A stretch of DNA of 64,000 bases from Gnetum montanum (GCA_015680685.1 MNCI01033529.1:592579-656578), one strand, 5' to 3'; positions 35,379-47,490 are shown, counted from the first letter of the stretch. Made by a program: numbers and translations. Notes: generated from the letters alone by a model not told the origin.

Positions 35379-36960
35379 GATATTATAAATCAAGAGGCTC
35401 TATAATCATACATGATTATCCTTGATGCAAGGATCAATCAATTTTGATCTCTTCCCTTTCACATAGGGTTAGCATGCAACAACTTGTGATAACCAAGATT
35501 CCACATAATGGTCAAAACCATATGCTTTTTGACCACACAAGCTCTCTCCCTTAAATTATGCAACACATACCAATGTTTAACTTGAAACAAAGATAAAACT
35601 TCAAAGAAACCTTTTCCATAATTAACTTGACATTCTCAGCTATTTTCCATTTTGGCACATTGAAAATTTTTTCTACCTGAAAAAGTCTAGAATGTTAGGA
35701 ATATGTCTCTTTATCAATTGTTCAATGCTAGGGACACATCTTCAAGACATAGGAGACATCTATGGGCTAGACAAGATGACTCCTCTCTAGGTAAGACATC
35801 TCCTCTTAGGGGAAAAACATCTTCCACACTAATGGGACATCTTCTATAGCTAACCAACTCTTAGGAAATATGCCTTTTGGATTTTAAGGACATCTTCCAA
35901 GCTATTCAAATATTTGTTTCTTTGCCTATAGGGATGACATCAAGTTTGAAAGAGGTATCCCTAGACTAGTGATCATCCACTATGGGGAGAGGTTTCATCC
36001 TCTAAGACCTCTCTATGTCATAGAGGTTGCATTATATATTAATAAATACATAGGATCGATCACCATGAGCCTAGGGATAATGCCAATCCTACAAACAACA
36101 CATAAAAAATCAACAATTACTACTTAAAAGATGAGACCACATGCATAAGCCTAGATAAAAACAATAATTCAATTATAAAATCTAACTAGTCAAGATCAAG
36201 TAGCATTATAAAAAAACTTAGACATGCATAGTGAATTCACCACACATCAATTAGGCATCACTAATCACAACACTTATTCATTTTTCTACCATCTTCTATT
36301 AGCCCCATGTTGAGCCATTTTTCTACTTTCGATTCCTTTTAAGACTTAAACCTTACGTTCCCCCTTGTCCTTAGGCACCTAGTCATTATTCCCCTACTTT
36401 GACTTAGATATTCCATTTCAACACTTAAATAAACTTTGGATCACAATAAATATTAAAATCTCAAGCTCTTCCTCTTTCTATACTTTGCCAAAATTTCTAT
36501 TTATTAAGTCTTCTACACTTAATCAAATTTTCTTCTAAGGTATTCAAGATAATTTTCACTTCCTATTTGCCTAAAATACTTGGAGAAAATTTTCACTTAG
36601 TTTTTATCTTTTTTCATATTTAGGAAAAATTTTGTTTCTAATTCTTCTCTTCACTTCCAAGAATTAGCCAACTTCTCACCTTCCCTAGGCTTCCTAAACA
36701 CATAGGAAAATTTTTTCCTTTCTCCTAGTTCCTCTTGTGACTTAGAAAATCATTGATTTTGGGTTCTCCAAGTATTTGGAAAGTTTTTTGCTTTCTTCCC
36801 TATTCACCTAGTAGTTGACAAAAGTTTTTGGTTTTTATTCAAGCTAGTCTTCCACCCACACATGATACTGACTCCCCACCTTGACTACCCATGGGTAACA
36901 CTAACATGTCCATTAATGTTCCTAAGCCTAATCAAGCCTAGCTGCCCCACCCTTCCCATA
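35128..36960 (-). repeat. 5' LTR of D (right border uncertain)
   Basis: The inner border TGAAACGAG at 35128 is set by the primer site. The stretch lacks coding, holds a long AC microsatellite and has a TATA-like ATATATAATGC on the minus strand near 36028-36040. A 36-bp word at 35922-35957 recurs at 52460-52497 beside the 3' end of element G. No partner LTR is in the window, so the outer end could be anywhere between about 36000 and 37000. Confidence 0.45.
35308..35376. repeat. AC microsatellite, about 34 units
   Basis: An uninterrupted AC run of 69 bp lies near the inner end of the LTR of D. The perfect run in otherwise decayed surroundings means the length is recent or polymorphic. Confidence 0.98.
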
Positions 36961-38430
36961 TTTCATAAAAATGTTTTTAAAAAATTTTAAATAAAAAAAT
37001 AGAAGGTGTAGTGCTTCACCTACGAAGGCTGACACTAGTTGACATCAACTATTACCACATGTTAGTGTGATAAGCCAACATACTACTAGATATCTTCCAA
37101 CTCTTGCATAAAAAATTTTCTTTTTTAGATAAATCAAAAAAAGAAAATAGTATTACACTTCTTCATGCACCTACTAGTATGAGTTGATAGGTGTGCAAGT
37201 GTACTAGTCATGGCTAGCCAAGTGCTAGCCTTGTTACTAGATGCCAACTAAGCATTGCCACTATTGCAATTTCCTCCCATGGGTTAAAAAATTAAAAAAA
37301 GGAATAAACGTAGAACAACTTCATCTTCCCCTCCCCATCCTTGCCCCTTGCACCTACATTAGTGCCTAACATCCACACTACTCATCGCACATGTAGCCTA
37401 GACACTACCTTTTACCTTCCTCTTTCCATCCTTTCCCCTCATCAACATCCTTTTCCCTACTTTTCGCTTTCAAAAAAATTAAAAACTAGCCAATCCTTGG
37501 CCCTAAAATCATGTTGTTTTGCCCTTGTGGGCACCATGGATGACCTTCCATATCTATGGCTATCATCCATGAGTCCCAGTCTATCCTCTTCAAAGGTAGA
37601 TCTATCCTCCATGGAGACCAATCTACACTTCCCTTTAACTTCTCCAGTCCCAATATCCTATTTTAAATTTTTTTTGTCTCATTCTTTTCTCTTCCATACT
37701 TTAGATGGTACACTATGTCTACATGGTGTCAACTTTGCTACCAACATAGGTTGACATGGCATGCATCAGTACAAGGTAGTTCTATCATTGTCACAGGTCC
37801 TACCAACATTTGAAAATTTACTTACTCACGACTTGCAAGTGTAGAGCATTTATTGGAAGCTCCTACCTTGCCACCTCCATGCATGCACTCTTTATTCAAA
37901 TTTTATGTAACACCATTTCCACAAGTTGCAATAAGACAAAATGCTCTGCTCTCTCAAACGCACAAAGAGCAAATGGGAAAATAACTTTTCTCTCTTCCTC
38001 ACTTCTCTTTTATTTCCCACTTCCTTCTTTCCCTTATTTTTTACTTTTTTTTTCTTTTCCCAATGCAAGCTTAAGAGTCCCCATCTCCTCCTAACGTGGG
38101 ACCATATGTCCCAAAGGGATACTAACATGGGATATGTGTCACCGTGTCAACTTCTTGTGTGACCCTTAGGCTATGATCCCAAAACAATCAAACGAGATTC
38201 CAAGATTCCTCAGAACTTCTCTTACCTAGCCTACATGGCTTCCAAACCTTTTTTAAACTAAAATGTTGCATATAAACTAGCATTAAAAGAAAAAATAAAA
38301 AAATTTCTAACTTTGCCCTTCTTCTGACTTGTAATTTTTTCTAACATTTTCCTAGACTTAGCTCATAAGCATACTAGTAATTTTTTTTTGTTAACTTTAA
38401 TGTTCTTATTCTTCCTCCATATAACTATTC
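36961..38430. other. Unassigned DNA
   Basis: No domain was recognised. A 137-codon open frame at 37341-37754 (plus) is Pro/Leu/Ser/Phe-rich without a recognisable fold, and a T/C-rich stretch lies at 37985-38065. It precedes a Tat-type fragment on the plus strand and could be the worn leader or gag of that element. Confidence 0.4.
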
Positions 38431-38436
38431 TTTTCC

Positions 38437-38897
38437 TTGTGTTTGTACACTATGGACCTTGTCATCCTCCATTACCTACTTGAACATTTTCCCATGGATG
38501 GTCCCCATGGTCAAGTCACCAAGCCTCTCAATGAAGGCTTAATCAATTTATCTCCCTTGGACCCCTTAGATCCCTTAAGCTCTATCATCTTAACACTAGA
38601 CATCACAAAGGAAGACTTGATTCCTCAAGCTAACCTTTCCTTTTTGAACCATGAACTAATCCTAACTAGTGACTCCCTTGTAGAATTGACCATTACGAAC
38701 TATCAAAATGAAGAAAAGACACTTCAAATGTAGGCAAACTTAGCCACTGACATCAACGAATCCATTTTAGCAACACTTAGAAAAAATTCTATCATCTTTG
38801 CCTAGGGTTATGATGAGATACTAGGTTTAGACCCAACTTTAGTGCAACATAACATCGTTCTTGATTCCTCTACTTTTCAAGTCAAATCTCAGTCCTA
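38437..38897 (+). pseudogene. Tat-type pre-RT fragment
   Basis: The open frame at 38437-38733, continued past one stop, ends in the phrase IIFAWGYDEI (with a stop at the Trp) followed by LGLDPTLVQHNIVLD. This is the segment just before RT in Tat and Athila polyproteins and matches element A (GLDP-type motif, VRLIQHNIVLD at 20390). RT itself does not follow, so only the fragment remains. Confidence 0.65.
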
Positions 38898-39364
38898 ACC
38901 TTCACATTAACCTCATGTACATCTTTAACCATCACATACTTTCCTTGCTATAATGCCACCTCCACAAATGCAAGATGAACTAGCTCCATAACCACATTAC
39001 AAAAATGCTACTAAAACCCTAATATGCAAGTGGATGATAGTTTAAGTAGTTTTGAATGCAAGCCTCAAAAATGTCCTTTTCATTAGACATGCTAGTCCAC
39101 ATAAACTCATGTAATCATTAGTGGCCACACCAACATTGAGAACCTCCAATATCTCACACAAGTTGCCTTCTAAGGAAAAGAACAAATCTTGGAAGCCCAT
39201 GATTTGTAGGTTCTCTTTGATGCAAATTTTGGCTTCTTTTTTAAATATATCTTTTAATAGTCTTTTCCTAAAACAAACCAAATAATAAAACATGTACATG
39301 GGAGGGGGAGATGGGTGGGGGGTACATGAATAAGGGTGAGGGGTGTGGGATGTTGGAACTCGAA

Positions 39365-39595
39365 ATAAGTAAAACATAGGTGCACCCTAAGAGTTAGAAG
39401 AGTTAATAATTGAGTGCTACCTATTAGAATTGAACTTGTGACTTAGAGTTACCAAGCTAAGACCTGGACCACTAGGGAAACATAGGTACACCTTAAGAAT
39501 TATAGAAGATTATAATTTGGTGCTACCTAGTAGAATTGGACCTATAACCTAGGGTTACTAGGCCAAGACCTATATCACTAGGTTAACATGTATAC
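39365..39595 (-). repeat. Tandem pair of tRNA-derived SINE-like units
   Basis: Two units of about 110 bp (39370-39480 and 39480-39595) share GCTACCTA-TAGAATTG, CTAGGGTTAC and CCAAGACCT words. On the minus strand each reads CTAGTG...GGTCTTGGCCTAGTAAC...AGGTTCAATTCT. The two halves resemble the A and B boxes of tRNA promoters; the B box is close to GGTTCAANNC. This is typical of plant SINE heads. No poly-A tail or target duplication was found. Confidence 0.4.
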
Positions 39596-39599
39596 CTCA

Positions 39600-40208
39600 C
39601 AGGGTGTCGTGGTGAATCACCTCGTCCAACTCAGTTTTGGTGAATAGAGACAGCACGTCACGGTCGTAGTGGTAAGCAATTTTCTTGGGTTTCGGTGAGT
39701 AGAGACAGCATGTCACGGTCATACTGGTCAACAATTTTCTTGCGCTTTCCAGTGAGAACAAGCCTAACGTGCTTTTTTCCATCTTTGCTAGAAGCGGTCG
39801 TAGACCTCCTACTTATCCTTTTCCATGCGCACCAGGCACCCCTTGCGCTCCATGATCCCAATGGCTAGCACCTCCGTGATTTTGAGCACCTGCTTCTCTT
39901 GCTATTATTATTGTCTGCACCTTTCACGTCCTCGCTAGGGCCAGCTGCGGTCGTTTCCCGGCCACAGCAACAGTGGCGTTGTGGCCGAGGCCCTCCAACA
40001 CGCCACGTTTGTTGTATTGGTAATAATGGAATGGCCCGATGGACACTATCTGCGGATAGTAGAACTGCTTGTTCCTGCTATACGCTGAGATGAACGTCTC
40101 CGGCACCGTCAGAATGCATGCCGCATTTCTCTGCCTTTGTGCCTTCCTGAAGTTGCTTCCATTCCTGCTTGCATCATCATCGTCTGACGGAACTTCGGAG
40201 TATTTCAC
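39600..40208 (-). pseudogene. DUF247 family protein, N-terminal relic
   Basis: This is the only host gene trace in the window. The frame from 40208 starts MKYSEVPSDDDD and after about 30 residues reads ACILTVPETFISAYSRNKQF, YYPQIVSIGPFHYY and GVLEGLGH. The known start of DUF247 proteins is a V-P-x-x-x-R/S...Y-x-P-x-x-V-S-I-G-P-x-H block. The family is plant-specific, membrane-linked and poorly understood. After 39925 the frame shifts repeatedly, and pieces such as LKITEVLAIGIMERKG can be followed. Coding ends at 39600 beside SINE-like DNA, so most of the usual 400-500 residues, including the C-terminal membrane segment, are missing. GC content is clearly above that of the surroundings. Confidence 0.7.
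39637..39746 (-). repeat. Tandem 55-bp duplication inside the DUF247 relic
   Basis: GGTGAATAGAGACAGCACGT and GGTGAGTAGAGACAGCATGT start two adjacent copies that also share CACGGTC, TGGT and CAATTTTCTTG. The copy adds about 18 codons and a frame change to an already broken gene. Confidence 0.8.
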
Positions 40209-40280
40209 GACTTGATGCCATCGTCCCTTGATTACTCTCTATTCTTACTTCTTAGATTTATGCCTATATTCGACGTACTT

Positions 40281-40290
40281 GCTTATATAG
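40281..40290 (-). promoter_or_regulatory. TATA box of the DUF247 relic
   Basis: On the minus strand it reads CTATATAAGC, about 75 bp upstream of the start codon at 40208. The spacing fits a start of transcription near 40255 and a short 5' leader. It suggests the relic comes from a genomic copy rather than a retrocopy. Confidence 0.55.
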
Positions 40291-40299
40291 AATTGCAGA

Positions 40300-41500
40300 C
40301 TAAAGATCTTGGTATTCCTGATAACGATTGTCTCATAATTCAAGAATTCGTTCAGTAAGATCAAAATTTTTAGTGTCTTCCTCGTGAAAATTGGATTGTA
40401 GGACCGGTTTTAGCGGCTCTCGCGTTCATTTCCGTTATTCCTATCATATTAAGTCACATTCTCTCCTAGAAATATGATTTCGGTGTGAAAGCATATCATG
40501 GCTCACGGGAAGGATGTAGAAGAAAGACTAAGAGGGCTGTGCACGTTGGCACAAAGCTAAGAACGCTAAGATGATGATGAGTGATGAAGGTCGTTCATGC
40601 TGGTGTTAAACATAAATATTCTTGACTTTTTCCAATCTGGCAAAGAAGATAGATGAGTACGAAGTGCACTGCAGTGTATCTTTATTCAGTTATTATGTGG
40701 CCCATTATGTTGGCAATATGGGAAAAAGATTCTGTAATTTTCAGCCAGCATGATAGTGTCTGCATGTTTGTCTATGCCGCTTTATTCTTTTAATTTTAGA
40801 AAGCCGAAAAAGAGAGCGCCTGCTATTTTACTTTCATTTTATGTTTTTATTGTCCCGTTGGAATATACATGCTATCGTTAAGAAAATTGCCCCAACGGTT
40901 TAACCGTTATTATGTTTGAAAATTTATTGCCACAACAGGTCTCCACATTTTCAACGACATCGCCAATAAATAGATGTGTACTTGCAGTGATAGCATTGAA
41001 ATCAAACGACATCGCCATTAGTGATAGCACTGAAATCAGTATGGTTATGATGCCCTCCACATGAACATCCGCAAGGTTTTTGGAGGCCACAAAGGATAAG
41101 ATCACTGGAATCGGCACATAGAGTAGACATGAACACTTGATCACAGAAATTACGGTTAAGTTATTCCGTAAACTTTCCGTTACTATAGTTTACTCTGCAT
41201 TACAGTAACGGTTAAACGGTTCTTGGTATGTGCACAGGAAACTTTCCATCTCTGAGCATTTGAAAAGGAAAACAACCGAAGTTCCCTGTGGACCCTGATC
41301 CACGGCCAGGCTCAGCTGTCAAAGGTATACGGAGGACCCGTGCCCAAGAAAAGTAAAACGATCCATGACCGGAGGGCTCGAGTTTAACCGTGGAAATACT
41401 CTTACTATTTTCCTTTTGCGTGATATACTCTACTTGATTGATTAGTTTCCAAAAGCCAGTTGCTGAGGTTTCACATCCCTGCGTTACCAGTCAAAAGCAT
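40300..41500. other. Upstream region of the DUF247 relic
   Basis: This region has higher GC than its flanks and no recognised gene. It contains repeated AACGGTT/AACCGTT words (40894-40908, 41151-41158, 41178-41183, 41204-41220, 41386-41391). A frame at 41144-40878 (minus) has one hydrophobic, possibly membrane-spanning segment (GIITILISVLSLMAM). The words CGACATCGCCA and GTGATAGCA-TGAAATC occur twice at 40958-41040. Confidence 0.4.
40894..40908. promoter_or_regulatory. AACGGTTTAACCGTT palindrome
   Basis: This 15-bp perfect palindrome has 7-bp arms. Each arm holds the AACGG/CNGTTR core bound by plant MYB proteins (AACGG is also the core of mitosis-specific elements). More cores follow to 41391. 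It lies about 0.7 kb upstream of the DUF247 relic, so a regulatory link is only possible. Confidence 0.35.
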
Positions 41501-42039
41501 CGTAAAGGAAAAGGCAAACTTGCAAATCCACGTTGATTTCAATACATTACATAGCATTTAGTATTATACAGAGTTTATAGTAATTTAAAACTGATATAAT
41601 AAAATAATGGAATGCGTTTGATACAATTCATATGAATTATAAGTTGTAATATTGTATTTGGCCTATAAGAAACAAGTACAGGGTAGTTAAGAATAATATA
41701 CTACTCATTTTTGATCACAAATACCGAATCGAAGAGTCTAGATGTGTGTTTTTTTCTAAGAATATTTATTCATCTTGGTTTCTACTTTTAGCCAACAAAA
41801 ACACAATTTGATTTTGCTTCTCCTATATCATAACCTTAAATAACTTTGAGCTGAGAGGTGAATTACTTCACCTAATACCTTAATATGTGTGACGTAAATT
41901 TCTTTTTGTCATTATGATGTAATTAAATCCTTGAAAATGACTCTAGCTTTAATAGTTTTGCAAATATGATTAGAATTTACCTCAAACCATATCAAAAGTT
42001 ATATTCTATTTGCTAAGCTAGCTCAAAACTTGATAAAAC
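41501..42039. other. Unassigned AT-rich DNA
   Basis: No gene was recognised. A T-run at 41745-41751 could be the reversed poly-A of the LINE relic that follows, which would put the LINE 3' end there, but no target duplication supports it. Confidence 0.35.
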
Positions 42040-42594
42040 TATTCTTTCTTTTCATAGTCTTCTAGAGCTACCTTTGAAAAAGTAATGGCATTAAGGTCTT
42101 TGAGTTTGTAGCAGGAGATAATAAATTGGCAAAGTCTCAACTTCCAAAGGTAATAAATCAATGTCTATGAGCATCATGTGGTAAGGTGTCTAACGTTCTA
42201 CTATTAACTCTAACAAAAATAATTTTTGCACTCTTTCAATGCTATTATAATATTTTTCAAACAAAAAACAAAGAAAAACCTAGACCCTAAACTATGATAC
42301 AATATCGTAGTATAAATATTGCATTGAAAAATTTTCTTCTTAACACTTTGACTAAATGTATAAGGATTTGCACTTATTTTAAAAAATATAAAATGCTTTT
42401 ACATCAATAGCATGGTAGTTTTTAGATATAAATGAAGAACATTATACATAAGTTAAGTATAAAATCCTAGAATCAACCACAATTACCTACTTCCTAATTT
42501 TTTAACAAACTTTATAAAAGATTTTATCCCAAAAATAACTAGAAGCCAAAGGACAAAAAGGAATACCCAAAAGAGTAATAAACTTAGAAAGTTT
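42040..42594 (-). pseudogene. LINE RT, 3' part (LINE-1 relic, left of copia)
   Basis: The minus strand reads KLSKFITLLGIPFCPLASSY near 42590-42530, the LGIP block that follows the RT active site in plant LINEs. An IERVQKLFL and LLPLEV region follows (near 42230-42130), resembling the later RNase H-proximal part. It is broken by stops. Coding continues across the copia insertion at 49037, where the matching LINE sequence resumes after the AGTTT target duplication. Confidence 0.6.
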
Positions 42595-43071
42595 TGTAAA
42601 TAAAATAATTGTGCAGAAAACCAAATGGGCACAAGTAATAAATGTACAAAATGCTAAAGCAAATGGCACAAGAAATTCACATGCATAAATAATTGGAAAT
42701 GCACAATTCTTGAGGAAATAGAACTAACCTCCAACCATTGATTCCTTAGATTAAATTTGGCACTTTGATTTTTCTTTCACATAGGTGCTCTACAATGATG
42801 GTGTATGTAATATTCAAGTGTCTATGAAAGGGATCGAAACTGCAACCTGCTGTGATTCATGGTGCCTTTGTTCTTCCATCAAAAATGAATTTATAGGCCA
42901 CGAAATCGGTTACCATAAGAGACCCAATGCCAACTCGTAAAAAGCATGTTATTGGATATGGAGGCCACCTTGATGCATTAACCAACTCATAAAAATGTAT
43001 TAGTGGATATGGTGGCCACTTTCATGCATTAACTAACCCATAAAATGTGTTAGTGGGTATTGCATGCTACA
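42595..43071 (-). repeat. 3' LTR of copia
   Basis: It is 477 bp. The last third has three units of about 53 bp containing CATGCATTAACTAACCCATA and GTGTTAGTGGG. The partner at 48454-49031 has five, which explains most of the 101-bp length difference. Confidence 0.9.
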
Positions 43072-43088
43072 ATCTCCCACTTGGTCTC
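43072..43088 (-). other. Polypurine tract of copia
   Basis: The minus strand reads GAGACCAAGTGGGAGAT directly before the 3' LTR start TGTAGCATG. AAGTGGGAGA is a standard copia-type tract for plus-strand priming. Confidence 0.85.
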
Positions 43089-43360
43089 CATATTTAATCA
43101 AGTTTAGAGTTCAAGAAATAAATGCATGAATCATGGTGATAGTTCCTCTTAATGTGAGTATTATCTTCCATATATTACAATGCATCATCTTTCAAATGTA
43201 ATTCTTTATATGGTAACTTAACTTTATGAATAAACCCAATGTTCATTCTAGGTCCTACCATATGTGTATTTTCTCTAATAACTATATGCACAAACCATAT
43301 CAGAAAATAACACAACTGAATAATAGCTTCATTAAGATTGTAAGTTGTACGTACAACAAC
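43089..43360 (-). other. 3' untranslated part of copia
   Basis: AT-rich, no coding. It separates the end of RNase H from the polypurine tract. Confidence 0.6.
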
Positions 43361-46300
43361 TTACATTATGGAACCAATTCCCATCCAAACTACATGATCC
43401 TTAAATGACTTTGGTGGCATTCCTTTTGTCAAAGGATTAGCTATCATTAATTCAATGCTTATATGTGCAATGACCACTTTATTTTCCTTACTGCATTCCC
43501 TTATGGCTAAGTACTTGATGTCGATGTGATTACTTCGACTGCCACTCATTATTCTTAGCCATAAAGTCAGTAGCTGAATTGTCACAAAACATTCTTAATG
43601 GCCTAGATATAGAATCCACAATTCTAAGCCTAGATATGAAACTCTTTAGCCATACACCATGTGAAGTAGCCTCAAAACAAGAAACAAACTCTACCTCCAT
43701 GTTGGAAGTAGCAACCAAAGTTTTCTTTCCACTCCTCAAAGATATAGCTCCTCTTGCTAGCATAAAAAACATAACCAGATGTTGCTTTCCATTAATCAAC
43801 ATAGCTAGCAAAGTTTGAGTCAAAGTAGTCAATCACCTCCAAGGAGTTAGTTCATTTATACATAAACATGTAGTCTTTTGTACCTTGAAGGTACCTCATC
43901 ACTTTCTTTATAGCCCTCCAATGGTCAGTACCTAGATTACTCTGATATTTGTCCAACATTTCCATAGAAAATGCAATGTCAAGTCTTATGCAAACCTAAG
44001 CATACATAAGGCTTCCAACAGCTAAAGCATATGGAATGTTTCTCATTTGAATTTTCTCTAAATCATTCCTAGGGCATTGATTACTTGTTACCCTTCACAA
44101 TGGGTGCTATACTTGGTGAACAATATTTTAGCTGAAACCTCTCTAAAACTTTATTGATATAGGTTTCCTACGATAGTCCCAGAATACATCTAAATCTATC
44201 CCTATGGATTTGTATGCCAATGATATAAGATGCCTCGCCCATATCCTTCATGTTGAAATTCTTAGAAAGAAAATGTTTCACCTATTATAGAAATCCACAA
44301 TTATTGGTGGCAAGAAGGATATCATCCACATATAGAACAAGGAAATAGTTTTTTCTCCCACTGACCTTTTGGTATATACATTAATCCATGATGTTTTCTT
44401 TAAAACCAAATGAAGTGATTAAATCATGGAATTTTAAGTACGATTGACAGGAGGCCTATTTCAATCCATATATGGATTTCTTAAGCTTGCATACCAATTG
44501 CTCACAATCACTAGAGAAAAATCCTTTAGGTTGTTTCATATAAACCTCTTCCTCTAGATCACCATTAAGGAATGTTGTTTTCACATCCATTTGATGTAAT
44601 TCAAGATCAAAATAGGCAACCAATGTCATGATAACATGAAGGGGGTCCTTCTTAGATATAAGAGAAAAGGTCTCCTTGTAATCTATTCCCTCTTTCTGAG
44701 TGAACCCTTTAGTAACAAGTCTAGCCTTATATTTTTCAATGTTGCCCAATGAGTCTTTCTTAGTCTTGAAGAACCATTTGCATCCAATGGCTTTTACACC
44801 ATCAGGCAACTTGACAAGATCCCAAACTCCATTAAATAACATAGAGTTCATTTCATCTTTTATGGCATCATACCACAAATTAGATTCCAACAATTCATGG
44901 CTTGTGAAAATGTTTCGGGGTCATTTTTAGCTACTATTCTATAGATAGACTCCTGTAGATACACGATATAGTCACTAGGAATCACTAATTACCGTACTTG
45001 AGTGGATCTTCGTAATGTTGGTTCATCATTCTCTTAAGGATTATGATGTTTAATAGGCTATTCAATAAATTTTGGTATCTGTTGTTTAGCAGGAACTACT
45101 ACTTCTTGATCAGAAATTTGTGAAACTTCAATGACTAGTTGCTGTTCAGTATGCATTTGTGCTCTAGGTGTATTATGCACAACAATCAGTCTATCATTTG
45201 AAATAGTGGGTTGAGCATTTGTATGATCTATGTTAGGAACAATGTTCCAAGATCTATTGCTCCCACTAATCAAGTCATTCTCAAGAAATTTAGCATTCCT
45301 TGATCCCACAAACCTAGTAGTATGTGATGGGTAATAAAATCTATATTCCTTTGACCATTTATCATATCCAATGAAATACCCACTTATGCTCCTTGGGTCT
45401 AGCTTCTTTCCTTGTGGATTATAGACTCTTACTTGAAACGAGCATCCCCAAATGTTTATATGTCATAAATTTGATTTCCAACCTTTTCATAATTCAAATG
45501 GTGTCTTTAAAATAGCCTTGGTTGGAACTCAGTTTAATATATACACTACCATCTTGAGAGCTTTAGTCCACAAGGACTTAGGAAGCCTTGAATTGCTAAG
45601 CATACTCTACATCATGTCCAATAATGTTCAGTTTCTTCTTTCTGCCACACCATTTTGGTCTGGAGAACCAACCATAGTGTACTAGGCAAAAATCCCATGC
45701 TCTTGAAGAAACTTAGCAAATGGACCAAGTGCTTGTCCATCATCAGTATATCTACCATAGTATTCACCACCTCTATCAGATATCACTATATTTATTTTCT
45801 TGCCACATTATTTATCTACTTCAGCCTTAAACACCTTAAAGGCATCTAAAGCTTCACTCTTGTTATGAAGCAGGTAGAGATACATATATCATGAGTAATC
45901 ATCAATAAAGGTAATGAAATACTTTTGACCATATGCATCCATATCTAGACTAAAAGTATCTATATATATGATCTCTAATATGTCTAAACTCCTCTTGGCA
46001 CCTTTCTTTGACATATTAGCTTACTTTCCCTTTATGTAGTCCATACAAGGGTCAAAGTCAGTAACATCCAGAGTACTAAGTATTCCATCATTTACTAATC
46101 TCTTTATTCTTTCAATAGAGATATGTCCTAACCTACAATGCCACAACATAGAGGATTTGTCATTGATAACACATCTCTTAATGATGACATGAACATGCAT
46201 AGAAGTATAAGAACTTTCATTTTGTAAATTAATTTTGAAAAGACCATCTATTAATGTACCATTTCTGATAAGTTTAGATCTATAATATAAACTAAATATA

Positions 46301-47490
46301 GTGTCTGAAAAATTGAAGGAAAATCCCAATGATACAAGCCTTGAAATAGAAATTAAATTGCTTGAAAAACTTGGAATATAAAATGTCTTTTCCAATTCTA
46401 AAACAAAACCACTGCTTAAAAACTAAAATGCATGTTTCAATTTCCTCCACATGTGAGTACATCTTGTTGACTGGATAGATGCATGACTCACTTCCCACTA
46501 GCTTCCTTAGGTTTTTCACCCCCTGCAAGGAATTGGTAACATGGATTGTAGAACCAGAATCAATCCGCCATGTGTCATGGCCAACATCAACCATATTAGA
46601 TTCAAAACAAACAAGTGAGAGTTGAGTACCTTTCTTTTCAAGCCATTTTTGATATTTAGAACAATCCTTCTTTATGGGCCCTTTCTTTTTGTAGAAGAAA
46701 CATCTAGATTCTTTCTTAATATTAGGTTGTGTAGGAAATTTGACCTTCCACTTGCCTTTGGCTTGTCATTTATTGTTTCCTTGTGTAGCTAGATGCACAC
46801 TTTCTTTTGCTTCCATAACAAGTCTCCCCTCTTCTTACACACACATGGTCATTGGTTCATTGATTGACCATTTGTCCTATGTGTGTTATAATAAATCTTA
46901 AAGGGTTTGTACTATGGTGGGAGCGTGTTTAGGATGTAGTGCACAAGGAAAGATTCTAACATCTCAACCTTAAGTGTTTTTAGTTGAGCTACTATATCCC
47001 TCATTTGCATGATGTGCTCATGCACACCATGAATTTTAGTGAGCTTCATGGATGAGAGCTTCATTATTAAGGTGCTACCCAACACCTTGTCTGATGACTC
47101 AAATTGTTCATCAATGGCCTTTAACAAAGCACACACATTGTTATACTATTCCAATGAACCATGCATACTAGTTGAGATCTTGGTTTTTATGAACATGACA
47201 CAGAGGTGATTAGATCACTGCCATATTTCATAATTACCAGTATCATCCAAATAGCTAATTGCTGTAATAGTAGGTGGTTCATTGTTATGGATAGCATAAT
47301 CAATGTTCATATAGCCTAAATGAACAATAATTTTCTCCTTCCATACCTTATAATTATCACCCTTTAATTCAAGAATGTCACATTTAAAATCAGGGTAGCT
47401 TACAAATTGTATAACTGGATAATCAAACATGCTTATGTCACTAAATTTGAGGTTAAAATACCATAAGACATGTTTACCAATGTAAATCAT
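43361..47490 (-). pseudogene. Copia gag-pol polyprotein, decayed
   Basis: From the right: UBN2-type gag (47490-46912) with LKGDNYKVWKEKIIVHLG, AIDEQFESSDKVLGSTLIMK and HEHIMQMRDIVAQLK. A zinc knuckle follows near 46690 (CFFYKKKGPIKKDC, second Cys now Tyr and His now Pro). Protease IDSGSTIHVTNSLQG is near 46560. GAG-pre-integrase LWHCRLGHISIERIKRL is near 46165-46110. The integrase core has SDRGGEYYGRYTD and GVAERRN. RT (44893 to about 44300) has NGVWDLVKLPDG, IGCKWFFKTKKDS and DVKTTFLNGDLEEEVYMKQP, with a YVDDILLA block near 44330. RNase H ends in NPLTKGMPPKSFKDHV at 43410. Several frame changes and stops are present. Confidence 0.92.

Larger units (their letters stand above)
26736..36960 (-). 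mobile_element. Element D: chromovirus-type Ty3/gypsy element, interrupted
   Basis: Reading leftward it has a 5' LTR (from 35128 rightward), an initiator-Met-type primer site (35111-35123), gag in two parts (35000-34391 and 28865-28100) split by element F, protease (LGRPW near 27300) and the N-terminal part of RT, cut at 26735 by C2. The remaining RT, RNase H, integrase and 3' LTR are absent. The protease-RT part is clearly homologous to element G (54979-55565). The right border is not resolved. Confidence 0.75.

Noticed and set aside
37341-37754. 137-codon open frame as a gene
   Set aside because: Composition is low-complexity Ser/Leu/Pro/Phe with no domain, and the T/C-rich DNA makes such frames likely by chance.
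37892-38162. Overlapping open frames on both strands
   Set aside because: They are translations of a T/C-rich (A/G-rich) stretch; the Lys- or Phe-rich products are composition artefacts.
40878-41144. C-terminal membrane part of a DUF247 protein
   Set aside because: It has one hydrophobic segment but lies upstream of the relic's start codon on the same strand and shows no family motif.
44700-45849. Plus-strand frames inside the copia element
   Set aside because: They are shadows of the copia polyprotein, which is clearly coded on the minus strand.
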